Shown here one piece after another: positions 1 to 12,375 of a DNA stretch of 64,000 nt. Source of the stretch: Polytrichum commune (lineage: Eukaryota; Streptophyta; Polytrichopsida; Polytrichales; Polytrichaceae); contig OX485805.1 in assembly GCA_950295325.1 (NCBI GenBank), positions 33,715,501-33,779,500 on the forward strand, written 5' to 3'. A program made the position numbers and the translations under genes. Below the pieces are notes generated by a model. It saw nothing but the letters and a program-made list of their open reading frames with translations. It searched no databases and was not told the origin of the DNA. The first letter of the stretch is position 1. Every line of letters starts with the position of its first letter.

Positions 1-5
1 GGCTC

Positions 6-910
6 AGTGATGAGGGGGGGAGGAGGTTCCTCACGGGCGAGAGGATCCTCCTCCCCCCCCCTCATCACTAAGCCCTTGTGAGCCAGGACTCAGTCATGAG
101 CGGGGGAGGAGGTTCCTCTCGCCCGCGAGGAACCTCCTTCCCCCGTCATGAGTGACCCCTTGTGAGCGGTGACCCCTTGCTAAGGTATGGTGGTAGCAAC
201 ATTAGATATAATCAAACACTTGATATCTTAGTGGTGTTTAGCGTTAGACCTCGGATGAAAGTGAAATAGATGACGGACATACCTATGGATGTATATCCTT
301 TAAGGAACACTAACCAAATTTTGGATGAATAAAATCGGATGAGATTGCAGGGGATGCAACGGAGTCTCATGGCGCATCTAGGCATATGGTTAAATAAACC
401 GCATGTCCTCCACAAGCACATCTATATAGTACAAGATGTGGTTAATTCTAAAATTAAATGACATCAAAAATTTAGAAATTGGAAACGTACATCACTAAAA
501 ATAAAAAACACAAACATTCGGCCGCAAGGCTTGACCTAAAGAACTTAGGCACGGTCAAGTTGAAGACCCTTGAGAGCCAGGGCTCAGTGATGAGGGGGGG
601 AGGAGGTTCCTCGCGGGCGAGAGGAACCTCCTCCCCCGCTCATCACTGAGCCCTGGCTCACAAGGCGTCACTCATGAGGGGGGGAGGAGGTTCCTCGCGG
701 GCGAGAGGAACTTCCTCCCCCCCTCATGAGTGAGCCCTAGCTCACAAGGGTTCACTCATGAGGGGGGGAGGAAGTTCCTCTCGCCCGCGAGGAACCTCCT
801 CCCCCCCTCATGAGTGACGCCTTGTGAGTCCTTGTGAGCCCTTGTGAGCCCTTGTGAGTGAGCCCTCGCCTGGGAAGAGGTTCCTCTCGACCGAGAGGAA
901 CCTCCTCCCC
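6..910. repeat. Cluster of six G-rich foldback hairpins
   Basis: Six imperfect palindromes share the core GGTTCCTC-nCGGGCGn-GAGGAACC, flanked by G6-7 on one arm and C6-8 on the other and by TCATGAG or TGATGAG ends. They lie near 6-69, 93-156, 572-665, 668-733, 751-816 and, shortened, 877-908. The third is the longest: its arms extend through CAGTGATGAG and AGCCAGGGCTCA, giving an inverted repeat of about 90 bp. Spacers contain repeated CTTGTGAGCC or CTCACAAGG words that are themselves partly palindromic. The core occurs in both orientations because its centre is asymmetric. No convincing coding sequence is present. The family is not one I can name. Confidence 0.85.
161..571. other. Spacer between hairpin groups, no gene seen
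   Basis: This AT-richer spacer separates hairpins 2 and 3. No convincing reading frame, RNA gene or transposon end was found. Confidence 0.5.
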
Positions 911-1039
911 CAAAGCTACTTGTGTACGGATGGGAATTCCGTACAATTCGGACCACTCATTACATTCATCGATTGATTTGATGTGATTCTATGTTTATGT
1001 TAATGTTTTACATTGGATTTAACAAGGGCATGAACATAA

Positions 1040-1560
1040 GTATAAGCATGAGCATAAGCACAAGCATGAGCATAAACATAACACATTCAATCAGATAACA
1101 CATTCAAACACTCAGAGCACACAAGCTCTTATACAGATTGAATACAACCCCTAGGTACTCAAAACACAACCAAAAAGCACATTCAAACCCTGCCTACATT
1201 CAACCAGATTGAACACAAACACACATTCAAACAAACTAAACCAGGTTCTATGAGTTTCAACACAAACACACATTCAACACAAACATACATTCAACACAAG
1301 CAGAATCAATGTAGGATTCACCACAAGCACATTCAAACACATTCAAACAAACTTAACCAGGTTCTATGAGTTTCAACACAAACACACACATTCAACACAA
1401 ACATACATTCAACACAAGCAGAATCAATGTAGGATTCACCACAAGCACATTCAAACACATTCATACTGAAGATAAACCTAACACATTCAAACACATTGAT
1501 ACACATTCAACACAACCACATTCATACTGAAGATAAACCTAACACATTGAGTTGAGAGTT
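1040..1560. repeat. ACATTCAA-rich degenerate tandem repeat
   Basis: The stretch is built from variants of ACACATTCAA and CAACACAAACA. A longer unit of about 115-120 bp occurs twice (about 1216-1335 and 1335-1455) and contains TAACCAGGTTCTATGAG and AATCAATGTAGGATTCACC. A second unit containing CATACTGAAGATAAACC occurs twice near 1464 and 1528. There is no open frame of note. It looks like a decaying minisatellite. Confidence 0.8.
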
Positions 1561-4420
1561 ACCACAAGTTGCTGGAAGGAGGGCTGAGGATTGTGGGAGA
1601 CTTGGCTATGGAACTCAGCACCCCAACCTAGAGAGAAAATGCGAACAATCTGGAGTAGAGAAAAGTCGAACTGGAGTGCGACCTGGAGTGCGACCAGGTG
1701 TAGAGAAAAGTCGAACAATTTTGTTTAGGATGTACAATTCAATCTCAGAATCTGAGAGCGTGGAAGGTGTGAGTGGAACTTGGAAGGAAGAGAGGAGAGG
1801 AAGAGGAAGAGAGGAGGTGCCGACACAAATGAGGAGTCGCCCGACATTCGAATGGACGCCACCCGGGCGGGTACGGCTACTGGCCGGAATCGACGGTTCA
1901 GATTAAGCCGTCATCATGGATGGCCGGGATTAACTCACCTTCCCATGATGACAAGTGTACCGACTAGTAACAACTGCCTATGGGACATGTGTTGATTGAG
2001 TACCTTTTCCCCGGTTGCTCTTTCAACTAATTTTATTTTGGCCGTTGGATGCGTGCGTAAACCCTATGGCTCCATCTGCGACATCTGATGTCAAGATGGG
2101 AATGAGATTACAACCTCTTTTTGGATGCGGTAATGAGAAATAATTGTCATAATTGAATCCATATCTTATATGTCAAATTACAAAGTTACGTCATGGATCA
2201 TATACATATTGGAATTATTTTATAAGCAACTAATTAAATACTAACACACACACACACGCATTAAGTACTACATATATGTGGATTTGTTAATATTTTCATG
2301 TAAGTTTTGGCTTAATTATATGAAAAGATTGGATTGAAAACTTAAAGATAACACTCACCATGAGAAAACGATTCGTATTAGTATAAATCAACGGTATTGT
2401 CAATTTGATTATCAAAACTTGTCTCAAAAGGTGTGTTAACATGTGCACAAAATATATACAATTTTGATAGAAGAATTCAACCTGTTGTTGATCATCATGC
2501 ACATTTGGAAGTTTGTTGAGAAGGGTTGATACCAATAGCGGAAGTGATGTGGTGGTCATATATGGGTCCATACCAATATCGGAAGTGTTGTGGTTGTCAT
2601 ATATGAGTGTACAAAACACAATCACTATTCACTCCAATAGTGATCATGATTCACAAAATCTAATCTACGCACTCATGTATATGTCATATTATGCGACGCG
2701 ACTCCCACAACCAATGATTAATTCAATCTTTGTCCTCGTTGAACCCTAACAATAAGCACTAATAATAATCACTAATAACGTTTAAATTTTATTATATCAA
2801 TATAAAGATATGACACCATGTAAATCCCAATAGTAAGTCACACAAATATCATATTTGGTCTAGTTGTTAAATGTTGCTGAAACCGGGATGTTTCTCATAT
2901 GATCATCAAGTGTGTGGGGAGTTTCTTACATAGATTTGATTAATAGGTGTGAATACCATATGATAGTAGATCGTTCATTTCAAGCGAGGCATACCAAATA
3001 TTCAATCACAAACATATACGAGTTAATGAGGCATTGTACTAATTTGTATTGTTAACTAATGCTTTTTTTATGATGCATCATGCAACATCAAGTGTCTTAA
3101 TATGCCACTTGTCTTTATTTTCTTATATCATTATTGATTCCTTTAAAACTAGGACATAAAGTTCAATGATTGTAATTCTTAAACGTTCCCTATTGGCAAA
3201 ATATTTAATACCTACATATGATATAGAGCATGGTAGAAGATACGTGTATTTTGTATTTAAAAGACACTCATACAACAACAATGCTCCTCAAAAATGATTT
3301 ATTCATTTATTTTCTTTGTTGAGGTGCGATTACATAGTGACACGAAAGAAGATACCCATTTTGGCTGTTGGATGCGTGCTTCATAGCAAACTTAGGATGG
3401 TTAGCATATTTTGAGCACATAATCCTCATCTTTGCTAACACGTGTCTTCGTGCCGCCAATTCCAGGTCTCGACGTTACACACTACTCAAATATATAGGTG
3501 TCCAAATTATTGTTGTGGTTGATTTAGGCACATCTACCTTATATTATCAAGCTGGATAATATTGTATGAATAGTCAAGTAACGGCCGAATGTCATGTGCG
3601 TCAAAGGTGGTGAGAGTCAGTGGCAACAAATATGGTTGTCCTAATAAGGATCAATTTCGTTTGGTAGTAAATACATTCTATCCTTCCATGCGATAAACAT
3701 CAACTCGGGCCTAATTCGGTTAATTTTTTTCATTAGACACCTACCATAGAGGGCGTTCTATTTCATCAAGTAATGCCATAATGTACATAAACTAAAATTA
3801 ATGTTACTTTACATAAAAAGAAGCACAAAATACAAATAATTAACCACATTAAGATTTGAGCAATACAATGAATATGGCTTGCATTGATTTTCTATTGAAA
3901 AATAACTTCAAACAAATAGTAATGTAAATCATTATCATAGTAGTGGTAATATTTCTTGCACACACTTGTATGTCAATCACCTAATATACTAATTCATTTT
4001 GCTTCTAGTAATGGACCCCAAAAGTAGGGCGTGAATTTTTACTACCCAAGATGTGTTATTACACAATATTTCCAAGTGTTTCTTGACAACATCAATAAAA
4101 TGGGGTCTCATGGTCACAACTAGTATTATCTTATAATACCCATTGTTGTTCATAAAAACAATTGAAGATGGGGAAAGATGTTATTTCATCACCCCTGGGC
4201 CAATAACTAACACATGACCCATTTCCATGTATTAAACATGTACTCAATACTGAAATTGTGGTTAGCAACACTCAAGGTTGATTATGTTTTTAAGATGCAC
4301 CCATGGCATTGTGGACCCATAACATTAGTGGAATCCGAGCCAATGATTTGTTGGACCGACTGTCACAGTGAATTTAGAAAGTGGGTGCGAACCTTCCATG
4401 ATGGTGGGAGTGGCCGGTCT
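1561..4420. other. AT-rich intergenic DNA, no gene seen
   Basis: Only short open frames without codon bias or recognisable motifs are present. The phrase TTGGATGCGTGC occurs twice (about 2044 and 3367). The sequence around 2808-2866 resembles one end of the CTACACTAAATAT inverted-repeat family seen complete at 36.7 and 63.1 kb, so it may be a degraded copy. A block at about 3398-3470 resembles 60064-60140 (GATGGTTAGCA-ATTTTGAGCAC), marking another dispersed repeat. A CA microsatellite is at about 2243-2258. Confidence 0.5.
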
Positions 4421-4480
4421 GATTTTTGGGCATAATCGGTCAACATCCCAATGTTTCCAAGTCCAGCCGGTTCCATAATG
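4421..4480 (+). repeat. Dispersed repeat R1, copy 1
   Basis: This is one of four same-strand copies in the window of a repeat starting GATTTTTGGGCATAATCGG and running into CAAGTCCA-CCGGTT. The others are near 7882, 36543 and 58842. It is directly followed by telomere-like repeats. Confidence 0.75.
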
Positions 4481-4493
4481 TGATTGTTTGGTT

Positions 4494-4520
4494 TTAGGGT
4501 TTAGGGTTTAGGGTTTGGCA
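4494..4520 (+). repeat. Short interstitial telomere-like array
   Basis: About three and a half tandem TTTAGGG units, the plant-type telomere heptamer, are present. Similar short runs lie near 12221 and 12386. A single CCCTAAACCC on the opposite strand is near 4595. The runs are too short to be a chromosome end. Confidence 0.7.
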
Positions 4521-7500
4521 AATACATGAATTTTAATTTTTAAAATAATAACCATAAAAACACCACGCAAATATATGACCCTATTACATTTAACCCTAAA
4601 CCCTATTAGAATTAACATTATTTTACATTAATATTTGGCATCGCACGATGTACTGTTATTCCATTGGGCAATTCAAATGTATTACTTATGAGTTCATAAT
4701 CACTCATGTTGAAAAGGTTGTTTGGACGTTTAGGGCCTTCACTTATTTGTGTGAATAGGTGTGAAGCTAAGAAAAACCCACCGCCCCCCCCCCCCCATAG
4801 GTAGAAAGAGAGTGTGTAGAAAAGATTGGACTTATATGTGCTCAAATATGGACATTAGGTAGGTTTAGTACTTAAGACATATGTAGAGACTTTGTAAGCG
4901 CTTTGGCTTTTCAATAATTAAAGGTTGACCAAGTAATCATTGTGAAAGATTGACATGCAAATAGATAAATAGCTTCACCAACTTCTTATGCAAGCGAGCA
5001 AATGTAAATAGAGAGTCTCTTCACATGTACTAGGTGTTTACTGCCTTTTGGTGGGGAACTTTGTGACCGTGGCTTTATGAATGGTTTTGTATCTTAGGTA
5101 GGGATTGATTAGATGGGACATTTGGGGAGAGGTCTTGGTGAGAGGTTATTAAGTGTGTTAATGAGGAGTTGGGTTGGGTGTGACTTCAACTTAGTGTTCT
5201 TTGGGGGGGGGGGGGGCGTGTGGCTTTTTGTGAGATGAAGATCGAGGGTTCGAAACCTTAATAGACGATAATGAGAAACATGATGACAAGAAAACACTAT
5301 CCTTTACCATAAATTGGGCGTTCTTTGGGGGTAGTTGAGTTTGGGTGACCAACCTACAAGGGATGCTCTCTCCATCAATCAATTGTAATGCAGCTTTCAA
5401 AGATGTTTAGTTTCTTTTGCTAGGGGTTTGTTTAATGAAATCAACTCACTGCCAAGCTTTTGGGTGGGCAAATAGTGTGAATTGAGAGACAACCACGATT
5501 GCATGTATTGTTGTAAGAGTTTGTAAGACTTTATCCTATGAATCATCATCCAAACACCGATTCAAAACCAAAACAACCTTAATTAATCATGTGAATGTCT
5601 TAGTGAAATTAATTTGTGACACCAAGATGATATCGGAATCACCTTTGAAGTCTTCCTTGAATATTTCATTGGCTTTATGTCTTATTAAAATCCTAACTAC
5701 ACACCCAAGTGTCATGTATTACAATGTAGCATGCAAGAGGAAGATAATTGTGAGCAAGTATGGAATGTAGAATATATATTAAAAATGTTGAAACATTGGT
5801 GTTCATGCACTAAGGTTGATGAGGCTATTGTGGAAACCTCTAGCCTACTTAAAATTATCTAGGTGATGGATTCGAGCATTAGAAGCTTGAGCATGATAAC
5901 AATTGCGAATCATGACCAAGCAATCTAAAGTTGTTGAAATTGGAGTTGAGGAAGGTGTTCGTCTAGGCTCTGGAATCAAAGATTCTCTACTTTCCAATTT
6001 GGTTTTAAAGCAAGCAACTCTTACATTGTTCAATGTTGTGTAAGTGGATGGCGACACTAGCAAATTCTACATGGGTCATTTGTCAATGAAAACGAAGTTT
6101 AATGCCAACATTTGTTGTGTCATGTTTTTAAAGTGGTCATGAATAAGATGAAATGTTGCCAAATTAGGTTATCATTATAAAATACCCACTATGCAAGTGG
6201 TTGGCACCTCACAACCATATGCAACCTCTTAATTTGCCCACTTCACTTACAAAATCAAATGTGTCATAGGTTGGTGGATAACACTCCTAATTATGAAGGA
6301 TGATAGGTGTAGTTTGTTTTTTGCAAAGGTGGCTAAATCAACATGTATTACTCACCCTTTCAATTAAAGCAACAATATTGCCAATTCCAAGCCAAATATA
6401 AGTGTCCAATAGGAAGCTAACTTAAGTGGCCTCCTCTTACCTTAGCGTAAATATGAGCCCATTCTCCTAACGTAGATAATGGGTGTCCATGATGTAAGGT
6501 GAGGTATCTACCCGTTTTTTTTTTTTTGAAAGGTGGGCTCTATGTGGAAGTTTGAAGAGAGGGGTGGGGGCGTAGTTGAGGGTGTGTGGGTGGTATTGAG
6601 GTATTTTAACAGGGTTCTATGGTGGTTTGTCAATGGACTACTTTTAGTTTTATTTTGTATATGATTGAATAGGTGAGGTATTTTATGGCAAGTTGGTATA
6701 AGGATTTCATTATTTTTTGGGTATGTTGAGGTTCTTGAGTTTTTCCATTGATGGCTCATGTATGGGGGCCTTTTACACCCACCGTGATGGTTAGTAGGGG
6801 ACTCAGGTTGATCACCTAGCACTTAGGACCCATGCGTTTAGAGCTTAATTAAAAGGGGAGAAGTTTGGTGCATGGTAGTATATATACGTCATTTATTGAT
6901 TTCAAGATACCGTATAGTTAGTTAGAAAAATTGTACTGTTGCATAAATTGAGGGATATGTTTGTTGAAAAAACCCCACCCCTGAAAACCTCATCAAAGTC
7001 ATTCAAAATGCATAGTGCCATGCGAACGAGCATGATAAATACACAAAATGCAAAAGCCACTAAAATGCAGAGGCAAATATCCTAGGGCTGACAAGATAAA
7101 AATGTGTCCTATAAAAACATCCATGATAGTGGATGAAGATGAACCATTTTCATTTGTCTATACCCTTGTACAAGGAACCAGTTGTCACATGTAGCTAGGT
7201 ATAATTTCCCTCATTTTGTTTTTTCATGTGGAGAAGGCGGGGGGGGGGGGGGGGTCACTCCCATATTTTACAAAACTATGTGAGAACCATATGGAGTCCA
7301 CTTTGAAGTTGCTACATACAAATTATAAAACCTATATTTGTAACAATGACCAAGTTATATATTGAACTTTGCAATACAAATAAATTAGGGTGGTTACAAA
7401 TTGACCATGTTAGAGAATTTTCAAAACTAACATACCATAAGGTTAAGTAGGGTGGGGTGTTATATATATATATATATATATAAAGGCCCACACACTTTGG

Positions 7501-7881
7501 GAGAGACCTTAATCCCATCATCCCAAATATTGAGACTAATTTTATTTATAACATTCAATATTTCATGCATAAAAGGAAACCCTTAGGGAAGGAGGAATGC
7601 CCTTCCCAAAATGCTAAAGAGGACTCATTTTCGCCCCATCTCTCTCAAGTGTAGTGTGGCTAAAAAGGGTGTGTGAACTCCTAGGGGTGTGGTAGTTTTG
7701 AGTGTGTTGTGATGGCCTGGTTAGGTTGTGATTACACAAGTGGTGTCGTGGCATGGCTAGGTTGTGAGTGGCTCTCTCTCTTTTTCCTTTGAAATGTTTT
7801 GAAGATTGCTTATAGAGTGTATGAATTTAGGGTTTAGGAACATGATGTGTGAGGAAGATACGTAGCACGCTAATGTCCAAG
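4521..7881. other. Intergenic DNA, no gene seen
   Basis: No supported coding region. The stretch holds homopolymer runs of C13 (about 4784) and G14 to G16 (about 5203 and 7239) and a TA dinucleotide array at about 7461-7482. The words near 5196-5220 and 5315-5340 (TGTTCTTTGGGGG) form a local direct repeat. Confidence 0.5.
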
Positions 7882-7950
7882 GGATTTTTGGGCATGATCG
7901 GTCAAAATGCTAGTGTTTGCAAGTCCAACCGGTTATTTCTCAAACTCAAC
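7882..7950 (+). repeat. Dispersed repeat R1, copy 2
   Basis: It matches copy 1 through GATTTTTGGGCAT-ATCGGTCAA and AAGTCCAACCGGTTA, then continues into TTTCTCAAACTCAAC. That tail is also seen in the copies near 36.7 and 59.0 kb. Confidence 0.75.
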
Positions 7951-8209
7951 TCTACAAGATCGGTAGCTTCAAAACATCAACGCCACCAAATGGCCTTTGA
8001 CGTTATTTCACAAGATTGATAATTATGTTGAAGCGTTGAACTTCAAACATTTATTTCTCAAACTCAACATGTGCATTTGTAACTATTGGTCTGTTCTCCC
8101 GTATCATTTCAGCCGATCATGTGTGCGCTTCACTAAGGATAGATCTCTCTTCCCAATTGGATAGACGATGATATTTTGCAATTCTCCCATATTTATTGGT
8201 GCTCATGAT

Positions 8210-8526
8210 AGTAGAAAATTATGTCCAAAAACACCGTAGCCAAAATCGGCTGAGATTCTTTTGACTAGCCTTATCTGCAGTTGCTAAACAATTACATATA
8301 TATTGTTTTACAACAACAATTTCATGACGTTTAGAGCGTGTAATATACCGTTGGAAAGGTGTTTTCAAGACCTTTCCAACAATTTATTACACAAATACAA
8401 ATTACTTAAAATTTTGGTTGCTTAACCAATAAACAAATATGCAGTGTTTAAGCAACTGTTGATCACGCTGGTCAAGATAACCGCAACCAATTTTGGTTGC
8501 GGTTGTTTTTGACATAATTTTCTACT
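8210..8526. mobile_element. MITE-like element with 5-bp direct repeats
   Basis: Inverted ends of about 40 bp (AGTAGAAAATTATGTC at the left, its near complement GACATAATTTTCTACT at the right) bound a 317-bp AT-rich insert. Both ends are flanked by ATGAT (8205-8209 and 8527-8531), read as a 5-bp target-site duplication. The interior has a small perfect stem (TTGGAAAGGT and its complement near 8352-8380) and no coding capacity, so it is non-autonomous. The superfamily is not assigned. Confidence 0.75.
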
Positions 8527-10285
8527 ATGATGTGTCTATTTGAAAGTAGTTTGGTGAAAAGATACGATGTTGTTTTGCTAGTTAGTTGTAGTAGCTATTG
8601 GGATGCTAGAGTCTTCTTGTTCAAGCAAAACCCCAGAGAAGGGCCCTAGAGTGCTCACTAATGTTTGAGCAGTGATTTCTCTCTATAAAATTAAAGTGGT
8701 AATAATATTAATATAATGGGTTGATAAATAGACTTGTGGAGCCACTTCACATGGGACGTCTACGTCATTTGTCTACGTCATGGTAGAATTGAAGTTCATG
8801 AAATTGGTTTCAAAGATCCAAAAAGCTGCTAGAGTTAATTTAAGGCCCCCTACCATGAAATCGATAGAACACTTTGCTAACGTTTATTAAGTCCATGAAG
8901 TAGCTTGGAACCTTCATGAAATTGAGTTTGTACTTCTACGAAGTCATCTTACTAGGAGTATGGTTATTTATCATTCTTGCGTCATCTGAGTCATCTGCCT
9001 CCGACAAAATTGAGGCACAGTTAGGAGGCACTGGCATTTTTGTCCATAAGGTACATACTAGGTCTTAAGTGGCACATTTTCCTAATTGGACACCTAATAT
9101 ATTTGATTGGACCAGGTATGCAAATCAATGAGGATCACAAAGCAAACATCATGAAGACACATGTTTAAAATACAATGGATCGCGTCTTTCTTCCAATATT
9201 AATAACTAATCTACACTTGCTAGTGAACACAGTTCGGAGGATTTGTATATACATTAATTTCCACACAATCCAACAAACATAGTTTGCTAAAATAGGTCAT
9301 ACTTTAATAGTTCGACATTTTAATTAGAAACGGAGTATTTGCTTCAATATAATGGAAAGTTCGACATTTTAATTGGAAAGTTCGACATTTCAATTAGAAA
9401 CTAACATTGGGGATATGACCCCACGTAACTTCTTGATGATTACATATATAAGATGATACAATGGTTTTGCTTACATAACATATACCTAATCATCTTGTGC
9501 GATAGGTATTTATAATGTAGCCAGGGTAGCAAAGAAGAATCACAAGACCATCATGAAACTTGACTACACGTGACCATGCTAATTGGGCCCGCAAAGCCAG
9601 TATGTCATTAACTATAGGCCATAGAGGCTTCAAAGCCATGCAATGCGATGTGCACAAGTAGTTTGTTCTAACTTGGTGAAATTTTAATATATAACTAATA
9701 ATTGATTCCTATGCCGCCGTTCTTCATGACTTCCCACCCATCCGCATGCAAAGGGTAATTGTGCACCTTCCTGGAACAACCTTAATAATTCTCGGTGTAG
9801 CAATCTTAATAATTAAGCATGCAACACACACAAAGCACGGCAAATGGTTGTGGGCCCCATTAACTTCACTTAAGTGCCCAAATTTGTGGGTGCAAGGCCG
9901 TTCTTCTTTGATGCCCATCATCACCCCTTACCATTGGCTCTTTTTCACTATACACGTTTGAAATGCATGAATATGGACTCAAGTCTATGGAGTAGGGTAT
10001 TGTGCTAATTCAAGTAGTGGTAACACTTATCGATTCCACATAGGTTAGAAACTCGACCCCCTTTCGATGGGTGGCAACATCATCAAAGAGGCGCTAGACT
10101 AACGTATGCATGTGTTATTCAATAATTTCTCTTAATAGGACCCCCATAATTGGTCGGTCCCTGGTTCAACGAGGGTCAAAGAACAAATACCATAAAGACA
10201 TGTTTTAGGGGAAGTGGACTACATCTTCAAATTTGATCAAACTACTCCATGTTCAACAATGAACACATTTGAGAGGATCTATGTA
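8527..10285. other. Intergenic DNA, no gene seen
   Basis: No coding region is supported. Two or three copies of AAGTTCGACATTT-AATT occur close together near 9310-9400. A 71-codon frame at 9746-9961 lacks any recognisable feature. Confidence 0.45.
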
Positions 10286-10679
10286 GTGCCACCCTCTATA
10301 AATGTTACACCTATAAGTGTTAACCCTCTCTAAATGTTAACTTTCTTCTACTGCCCACATATTGCACACTATAAATGTTAAACGAGTCAACTATTAACAA
10401 AATAGTACTCCCTTTGTAAATTTGACTCTGCAAATGTTAATGAATGAAATACAACCACAATATGGTTTTCACCAAAGAATCATTGATTCATACTTCACCC
10501 GTGATTTGTAAACTTTATTGAATAAAGTATTGATTGGGTTTGTATACATTCATAAACTTAACATTTGTATATTGGTCAAAAAAGCAATTTACTAATTTTC
10601 TAATTGTTAATTATTAGCACCTTTATAAATGTTAACTTTGATCCACTCCCGAGGATTAACATCTATAGAGGGTAGACTG
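10286..10679. mobile_element. Tc1/mariner (Emigrant/pogo-like) MITE candidate
   Basis: The two ends are inverted copies containing ACCCTCTATAAATGTTA and its complement TAACATCTATAGAGGGT. Each is flanked by TA (10284-10285 and 10680-10681). Several further TATAAATGTTAA motifs lie inside. The end resembles the CCTCTATAAATTAATA ends of plant Emigrant-type elements, recalled from general knowledge. No transposase frame is present. Confidence 0.5.
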
Positions 10680-11154
10680 TACACTCTAAATCTCGTTGTA
10701 TCATGCCGTTGGCAATCAAAGGAAGGTAATGGAGAATGTACATTATAAGTACTATCAACTAGGGAGCACATCAACTCGCCAAACGATCATTCTCTACTAC
10801 CACACCTCAAACCATGATATCTCCTACAAGAGAGGACCCCGTACAATAGGGAGGGAAGCTTCAAATATTTTAGTACCCAAACTTAGTCTCCCACCAAACC
10901 AAATTCACACTACTATATAAGGTCCATACCTCCAACCGTTTGTGGCTCACTCTTCAAGCATTTCCATATCTCATTGTTGCCATTCCATGCGTTCAGAACC
11001 CACACATGCTGGTTTTAGCAGGTGCCGGCCCAAGTAGCTCATGCTTTGCCTGAGCCACTGCTCCCCGAAAAAATATGCCCTACGTGTAGTACGTACAGTT
11101 CCAGGATGCAAGCGTGTAGTCCGTACAATTGTACGGACCACTGCGATAGGGTGC
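10680..11154. other. Intergenic DNA, no gene seen
   Basis: No supported gene. The word GTAGT-CGTACA occurs twice just before the second hairpin cluster, near 11085 and 11117. Confidence 0.4.
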
Positions 11155-12375
11155 CGAGGTTCCTCTCGGCCGAGAGGAACCTAGAGGCCAGATTGTATGT
11201 GACATGGGCATTTCATGTGGGGAACATGAAGGACAACTTAGACCCTATCTCCAATGGAAATATTTTTTATAATTTGAACCTCGATCTTGACTACATCAAA
11301 TGTCTTCCAATGCAGTTGTACAGGAGTGAAGTTACACTCTCGGAACTGTGATTTCAAATTCCTATATGGGATCAGACAGGTCAACTAATAGCTCATTCGG
11401 CTAATTTTGTGATGGAACACCTGAAGGAGAGTAACAAATAGATAACATGGAGGCATAGCAGATTGTGCTTGTATAGTTCACCTAATTGACTATCTTAATT
11501 TCCCAACCACGGGCTTGTGTAATTGCTATGTGGGCCTATATTGGGAGAAAGGGAATATAGACTTTGACCTGTCATACGTTTTGCATCTCAACTCCAATTC
11601 TGGAAACTGCAACTGACCTAGAACTTGAAGTGATTGTCTCGCCGTATTGTATGGATAGAGGGTTTAGGGTTTTGTGGACAAGTATTATGTTTAGGGCCAG
11701 CCTTGGATATCCAAGGCTCCTCTCGGCCGAGAGGAACCTAGAGGATATCTAGGTTCCAAGGATATCTAGGCTCCAAGGAGGAACCTAGGTTCCTCTCGGC
11801 CGAGAGGAACCTAGAGGCCAGATTCTGGATATCCAAGGCTGGCCCTTGGCAACGGAGGTTCCTCTCGGCCGAGAGGAACCTCGGCACCATTTTAGGTGTC
11901 AGGGTCGTGTTAAATGGTGCCGACAAAAGATGTCTTGTTTAACATGACCTCAAAAGACACCTCAAAAGACACGTTTAACATGTCCTCAAAAGACATCTAA
12001 CCCTTCATGAAGGGAAGGCATGGTAAAATAAAGGCCATAATTATTCGAACATTACTGAAACGTGGCGGATGCAACTGGGTTATGTAATGGGTAAAATAGA
12101 CACGGGTGGAGTTAGGTCTGATGCGTGTCAGGAGCAACACCCATAAATGAGAATGAATTTTTTAAATTTGTAGTCGAATCTTGCCATTCGTTATGTTTAG
12201 TACTTCGAGTTAAACATGGTTTAGGGTTTAGGCTATTTTAGGCTATTTATTACCTAAGGTTGTTGATACGAGTGGATGATCTATCATGTATTAATTGGGT
12301 GGAGTTGGTTCTGATGGGTAGTAGGACCAACAAACACTCAGGGTAAAGCAGGTTCCACTCGGGCGAGTGGAACCT
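11155..12375. repeat. Second cluster of foldback hairpins
   Basis: Five palindromes carry the core seen at the window start but without the G/C-run arms. Four have the symmetric core GGTTCCTCTCGGCC with its complement (about 11156-11182, 11716-11738, 11787-11815 and 11855-11882). One is a variant with GGTTCCACTCGG (about 12348-12374). Between 11700 and 11850 they are interleaved with GGATATCCAAGG and CCTAGAGG words, giving nested inverted repeats. No gene is seen in this stretch. Confidence 0.8.

Noticed and set aside
6-910. CRISPR array
   Set aside because: Units are long palindromes with repeated spacers, irregular spacing and a eukaryotic setting; there is no repeat-spacer pattern.
752-956. 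Gly/Arg/Pro-rich small proteins on the minus strand
   Set aside because: They are translations of the hairpin repeats and spacers, seen in more than one frame at once.
4494-4520. A chromosome end
   Set aside because: Only three to four TTTAGGG units occur, with ordinary sequence on both sides.
5218-5262. tRNA or tRNA-derived SINE suggested by GGTTCGAAACC
   Set aside because: The box B-like word is present, but the box A candidate is too close and no cloverleaf can be drawn.
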